Below, piece after piece: positions 4,811-7,137 of a stretch of DNA of 7,137 nucleotides; positions within the stretch are counted from its first letter, which is position 1, and each line of letters starts with the position of its first letter. The stretch spans positions 1 through 7,137 of the forward strand of contig JALHDK010000106.1 of NCBI GenBank assembly GCA_022838965.1, written 5' to 3'. Below the pieces are notes generated by a model, which saw only the letters and a program-made list of their open reading frames with translations, was not told the DNA's origin and did no database searches. The stretch comes from Actinomycetales bacterium. Lineage in GTDB: Bacteria > Actinomycetota > Actinomycetes > Actinomycetales > Actinomycetaceae. The position numbers and the translations under genes are program-made.

Positions 4811-7137
4811 CTACTCCACCAGGAACAGCAGCGCCTCCGTGGCCTGCGTGGCACCGCCGCGGTTCCCTGCGCCGCGGTCACCGTTGGTGAACAGCATCAG
4901 GCCGAGTTCGGGGGTGTTGCCCGGGAAGGCGCCGAAGTCGTAGACCGCGAGGCCGGCCGGGGCGTTGGTCTTTCCGGGAACGTCGGCCGGCACGCCGTAG
5001 AACCGTTCCCCCAGCGGGGTGACGGTGAGGCCCGTGACCTCGTCGCCGGGACCGCCGAAGTAGAAGTCCTCCGTGTACACGTCCATGTCCACCTGGGTGG
5101 CGAGCAGGTCGTCGGCGTTCATGCCGATCTGCTCGCCGCAGATGTACAGGGCCGTGTTCCCGGTGTTCGTGGCGTGCTCGGCGAAGAAGAACGCCGATGC
5201 CGCGCCGGTCGCCAAGTTGAATACCCAGGTGAGCTGGCGCCCGTCCGAGATCGTGTCCAGCCCGGAGGCGTCCCGGTTCAGCACCACGTAGTCGTCCGTG
5301 CCGTCCCGGTTGGTGTCGAGCCAGAACTGGTGCGAGACCGGCAGCAGGTGCTGCTGGCGCTCCCACGTGTTCACCGCGAACGCCCACAGGAACGAGGGGC
5401 TCGCCGAGCAGAAGCCGGCCTCCACCGGGAAGGTGGTGATGCCCACGGCCCGGATGTCCGGGGTCGGGGCCTGGCCACCCCACGGGCCCGCCGGCTGGTC
5501 GTCGCTCACCGCCAGCAGGGCGTAGGCGTCGTTCTGCGCGGTGCCGACGCTCTTGTTGTTGAGGCTGATCGTCTGCGGGGAGGAGCCGGGAACGATGGTG
5601 GTGGTGCTCGGCACCACCTCGGCCGCCTTGCGGGGCAGCACGTGCCACGGCAGGTGGATCGGCTGGGTGCCGTCGTCGAGGACCAGGTAGCCGTCGTACT
5701 CGTTGGTGGTCAGCGACGCGGGGTTCGCGCCCATGCTGCCGGAGTTCATGAAGTTTCCGCGCAGCTTCGACCCGTCGATGGTGAGGGTGACCTGGAAGGT
5801 GGTGTCGCGGCCCTTGCCGGGCTTGACGCTGACCTTCGACGGTGCACTGACCGAGACGGCACCGTTCGCGACGTCGTCCGCGAAGCGGAAGGTGGGCGTG
5901 ACGGTGTAGGTGCGGGCCTTGTTCGCGTAGTTGCGGATCGTGACGGTCCTGGTCATCGTCACCGTGTCCGTCACGTCGACGAAGCCGAAGCTCAGCGTGC
6001 CCGAGGGCACGTCGCTGGCCCACGCTGCCGCGGGGGCGGAGACGGCCTTGTCCACACGCACCTCACCGCCGCCGATCCGGGTGATCGGGGCGAGGTCGCC
6101 GGTGAGCGGATCGTTGATGATGTCGGTCTCCCCGTTGTTGACGAGCAGGGACTTGACCTCGAGCGGCCGCAGGCCGTGGCCCACCGACAGCCCGTTCGGC
6201 GTGCCGTTCGGGGTGGCCTTCACCCCGCCGGACGCCTGCAGCACGAGGGCCGCGGCACCCGAGACCATCGGCGCCGCGCCGGAGGTGCCGCCAAACGGCC
6301 CCTCGCCGGTGCCGGTGCCGTAGATCGCGGAGACGGACGCGCCGGGGGCGCCGATCTCCGGCTTGATGAGGGTGGTGTCCTCGTGCTGCGGGCCGCGGGA
6401 GGAGCTGCCCACCATGCTGCCCACGAGGGGGATGCCAACGGTCGGGTCGAAGCGCACCACCGTGTCCGGCAGGCCGTTGCGCAGCCGGTTGGCCACCGCC
6501 TGGGAGACCATGTAGCCCGGGATCGTGACGTCGCCGCCGCCGTAGCTGCCCTCGAAGGGGTCGCCGGGGGCGACGAGACCGATGATGCCGATGAGGCCAC
6601 CGCCGGCACCGATGTTGGCGATCTTGACGCTGAACGCGCAGGTTCCCCGGTTGACGAGGACGATCTTCCCGGCGAGCGAGCCCGGGGCGAACGCGGCGCA
6701 GCCGTCCAGGTTGCCACCCGCGCCGTCGCCGTACTGCACGGGTGCCTGGATCGCGGTGGTGAGTGGTGCGGACCACGGCTGCCACACCGCCGGGAACTGT
6801 CCGACGATGCTCGCCGGCGCGACGATCTGCATGAGCGGCAGGAACGCGCTCGGCACCGCGGTCTGGGCCACCGACAGGGCGCTCGGCGCGGCGGCCGGAG
6901 TGCCGTTGGCGTACGGCTTGTCGGAGCTGTTTCCCGCGGACGCGACGGTCAGCACGCCCGCCTTGGTGGCGTTCTCGACTGCCATCGAGAGGTCGTCGTC
7001 GAACGGCTGGCCGTAGGAGGCGCCCAGCGACATGTTGATGATGTTGACGCGGTCGCGGAGCTTGCCGTCACCGTTCGGGTCGAGGGAGAACTCCATGCCC
7101 TGGATCAGGGCGATGCCGGAGCACGAGGTGGAGACGG
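4811..7137 (-). CDS. Subtilisin-like (S8) secreted serine protease with PA insert, 5' end not in window
   Basis: The visible part is the C-terminal 774 residues of an extracellular subtilase; numbering here starts at the first complete codon (7133-7135). The fragment opens with STSCSGIALIQGMEF, the helix after the lost His region. DPNGDGKLRD (19-28) is a metal-loop-like Asp/Gly motif. Asn69 in ASAGNSSDKPY is the oxyanion-hole Asn. A protease-associated (PA) domain (about 134-222, Cys146 and Cys166 in GTCAFSVKIANIGAGG) is inserted before SSSRGP and IKPEIGAPG. The nucleophile is Ser285 in GGTSGAAPMVSG (codon 6281-6283). A FN3-like domain (about 378-500) and a C-terminal beta-rich region (505-774) follow, the latter with a DTNRDGTDD calcium-type loop (607-615). 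No LPXTG or membrane anchor is present at the C-terminus. The catalytic Asp and His must lie upstream. The internal ATG at 7096 is not the start. The gene is convergent with the lipoprotein. The architecture fits large secreted Vpr-like subtilases; substrate unknown. Confidence 0.93.
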   Translation of the reverse strand, partial: VSTSCSGIALIQGMEFSLDPNGDGKLRDRVNIINMSLGASYGQPFDDDLSMAVENATKAGVLTVASAGNSSDKPYANGTPAAAPSALSVAQTAVPSAFLPLMQIVAPASIVGQFPAVWQPWSAPLTTAIQAPVQYGDGAGGNLDGCAAFAPGSLAGKIVLVNRGTCAFSVKIANIGAGGGLIGIIGLVAPGDPFEGSYGGGDVTIPGYMVSQAVANRLRNGLPDTVVRFDPTVGIPLVGSMVGSSSRGPQHEDTTLIKPEIGAPGASVSAIYGTGTGEGPFGGTSGAAPMVSGAAALVLQASGGVKATPNGTPNGLSVGHGLRPLEVKSLLVNNGETDIINDPLTGDLAPITRIGGGEVRVDKAVSAPAAAWASDVPSGTLSFGFVDVTDTVTMTRTVTIRNYANKARTYTVTPTFRFADDVANGAVSVSAPSKVSVKPGKGRDTTFQVTLTIDGSKLRGNFMNSGSMGANPASLTTNEYDGYLVLDDGTQPIHLPWHVLPRKAAEVVPSTTTIVPGSSPQTISLNNKSVGTAQNDAYALLAVSDDQPAGPWGGQAPTPDIRAVGITTFPVEAGFCSASPSFLWAFAVNTWERQQHLLPVSHQFWLDTNRDGTDDYVVLNRDASGLDTISDGRQLTWVFNLATGAASAFFFAEHATNTGNTALYICGEQIGMNADDLLATQVDMDVYTEDFYFGGPGDEVTGLTVTPLGERFYGVPADVPGKTNAPAGLAVYDFGAFPGNTPELGLMLFTNGDRGAGNRGGATQATEALLFLVE

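Noticed and set aside
4087..4881. Minus-strand frame of 264 codons across the lipoprotein gene
   Set aside because: It is a shadow of the Thr/Ser/Pro stalk (poly-Arg/Gly translation) and would cross the terminator hairpin.
4878..6023. Minus-strand frame of 381 codons within the protease
   Set aside because: It is an out-of-frame shadow (His/Arg/Gly-rich); the overlapping S8 frame has the Asn69 and Ser285 motifs.
1..7137. CRISPR arrays, tRNA/rRNA genes, transposases, phage or defence genes
   Set aside because: None seen on either strand; apart from about 280 bp of intergenic DNA and the doubtful first 150 bases, the window is filled by three genes for exported proteins.

Overview
The window is very GC-rich (roughly 70% by eye, with third codon positions almost all G or C). 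It carries genes for secreted proteins of a Gram-positive-type bacterium, most likely an actinobacterium; a high-GC Chloroflexota member cannot be excluded. This rests on codon use, the long Sec-type leaders and the protein architectures, not on any marker gene.

Layout: (1) Positions 1-4011, minus strand: a large multidomain extracellular alpha-glucan hydrolase of family GH13 (amylopullulanase/neopullulanase type). It has a signal peptide, two tandem X25-like starch modules, an N-terminal beta domain, a complete catalytic barrel, a C-terminal beta domain and a FN3 / beta-module / FN3 tail. It runs off the left edge without a stop. (2) 4012-4161: a 150-bp divergent intergenic region with a plausible promoter and RBS for the hydrolase and an RBS for the next gene. 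(3) 4162-4680, plus strand: a 172-residue lipoprotein with a Thr/Ser/Pro-rich stalk and a small conserved C-terminal domain of unknown function. (4) 4681-4810: a 130-bp convergent intergenic region with two GC-rich hairpins, one a strong bidirectional terminator candidate. (5) 4811-7137, minus strand: the C-terminal 774 residues of a subtilisin-like (S8) secreted protease with a PA-domain insert. Its start and its catalytic Asp and His lie beyond the right edge.

All three genes encode exported or surface proteins, which fits breakdown of external polysaccharide and protein. The genes are divergent or convergent to each other, so they are not an operon, and no shared regulation is visible. I found no RNA genes, CRISPR arrays, insertion sequences, phage genes or an obvious new system.

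The oddest place is the left edge. The hydrolase reading stops looking like natural protein at about position 150, and the first ~60 bases read on the plus strand like a piece of a short-chain dehydrogenase. This suggests a rearrangement or an assembly junction. Other points of note are a single TTA codon in the hydrolase gene and small dyads overlapping its putative promoter.
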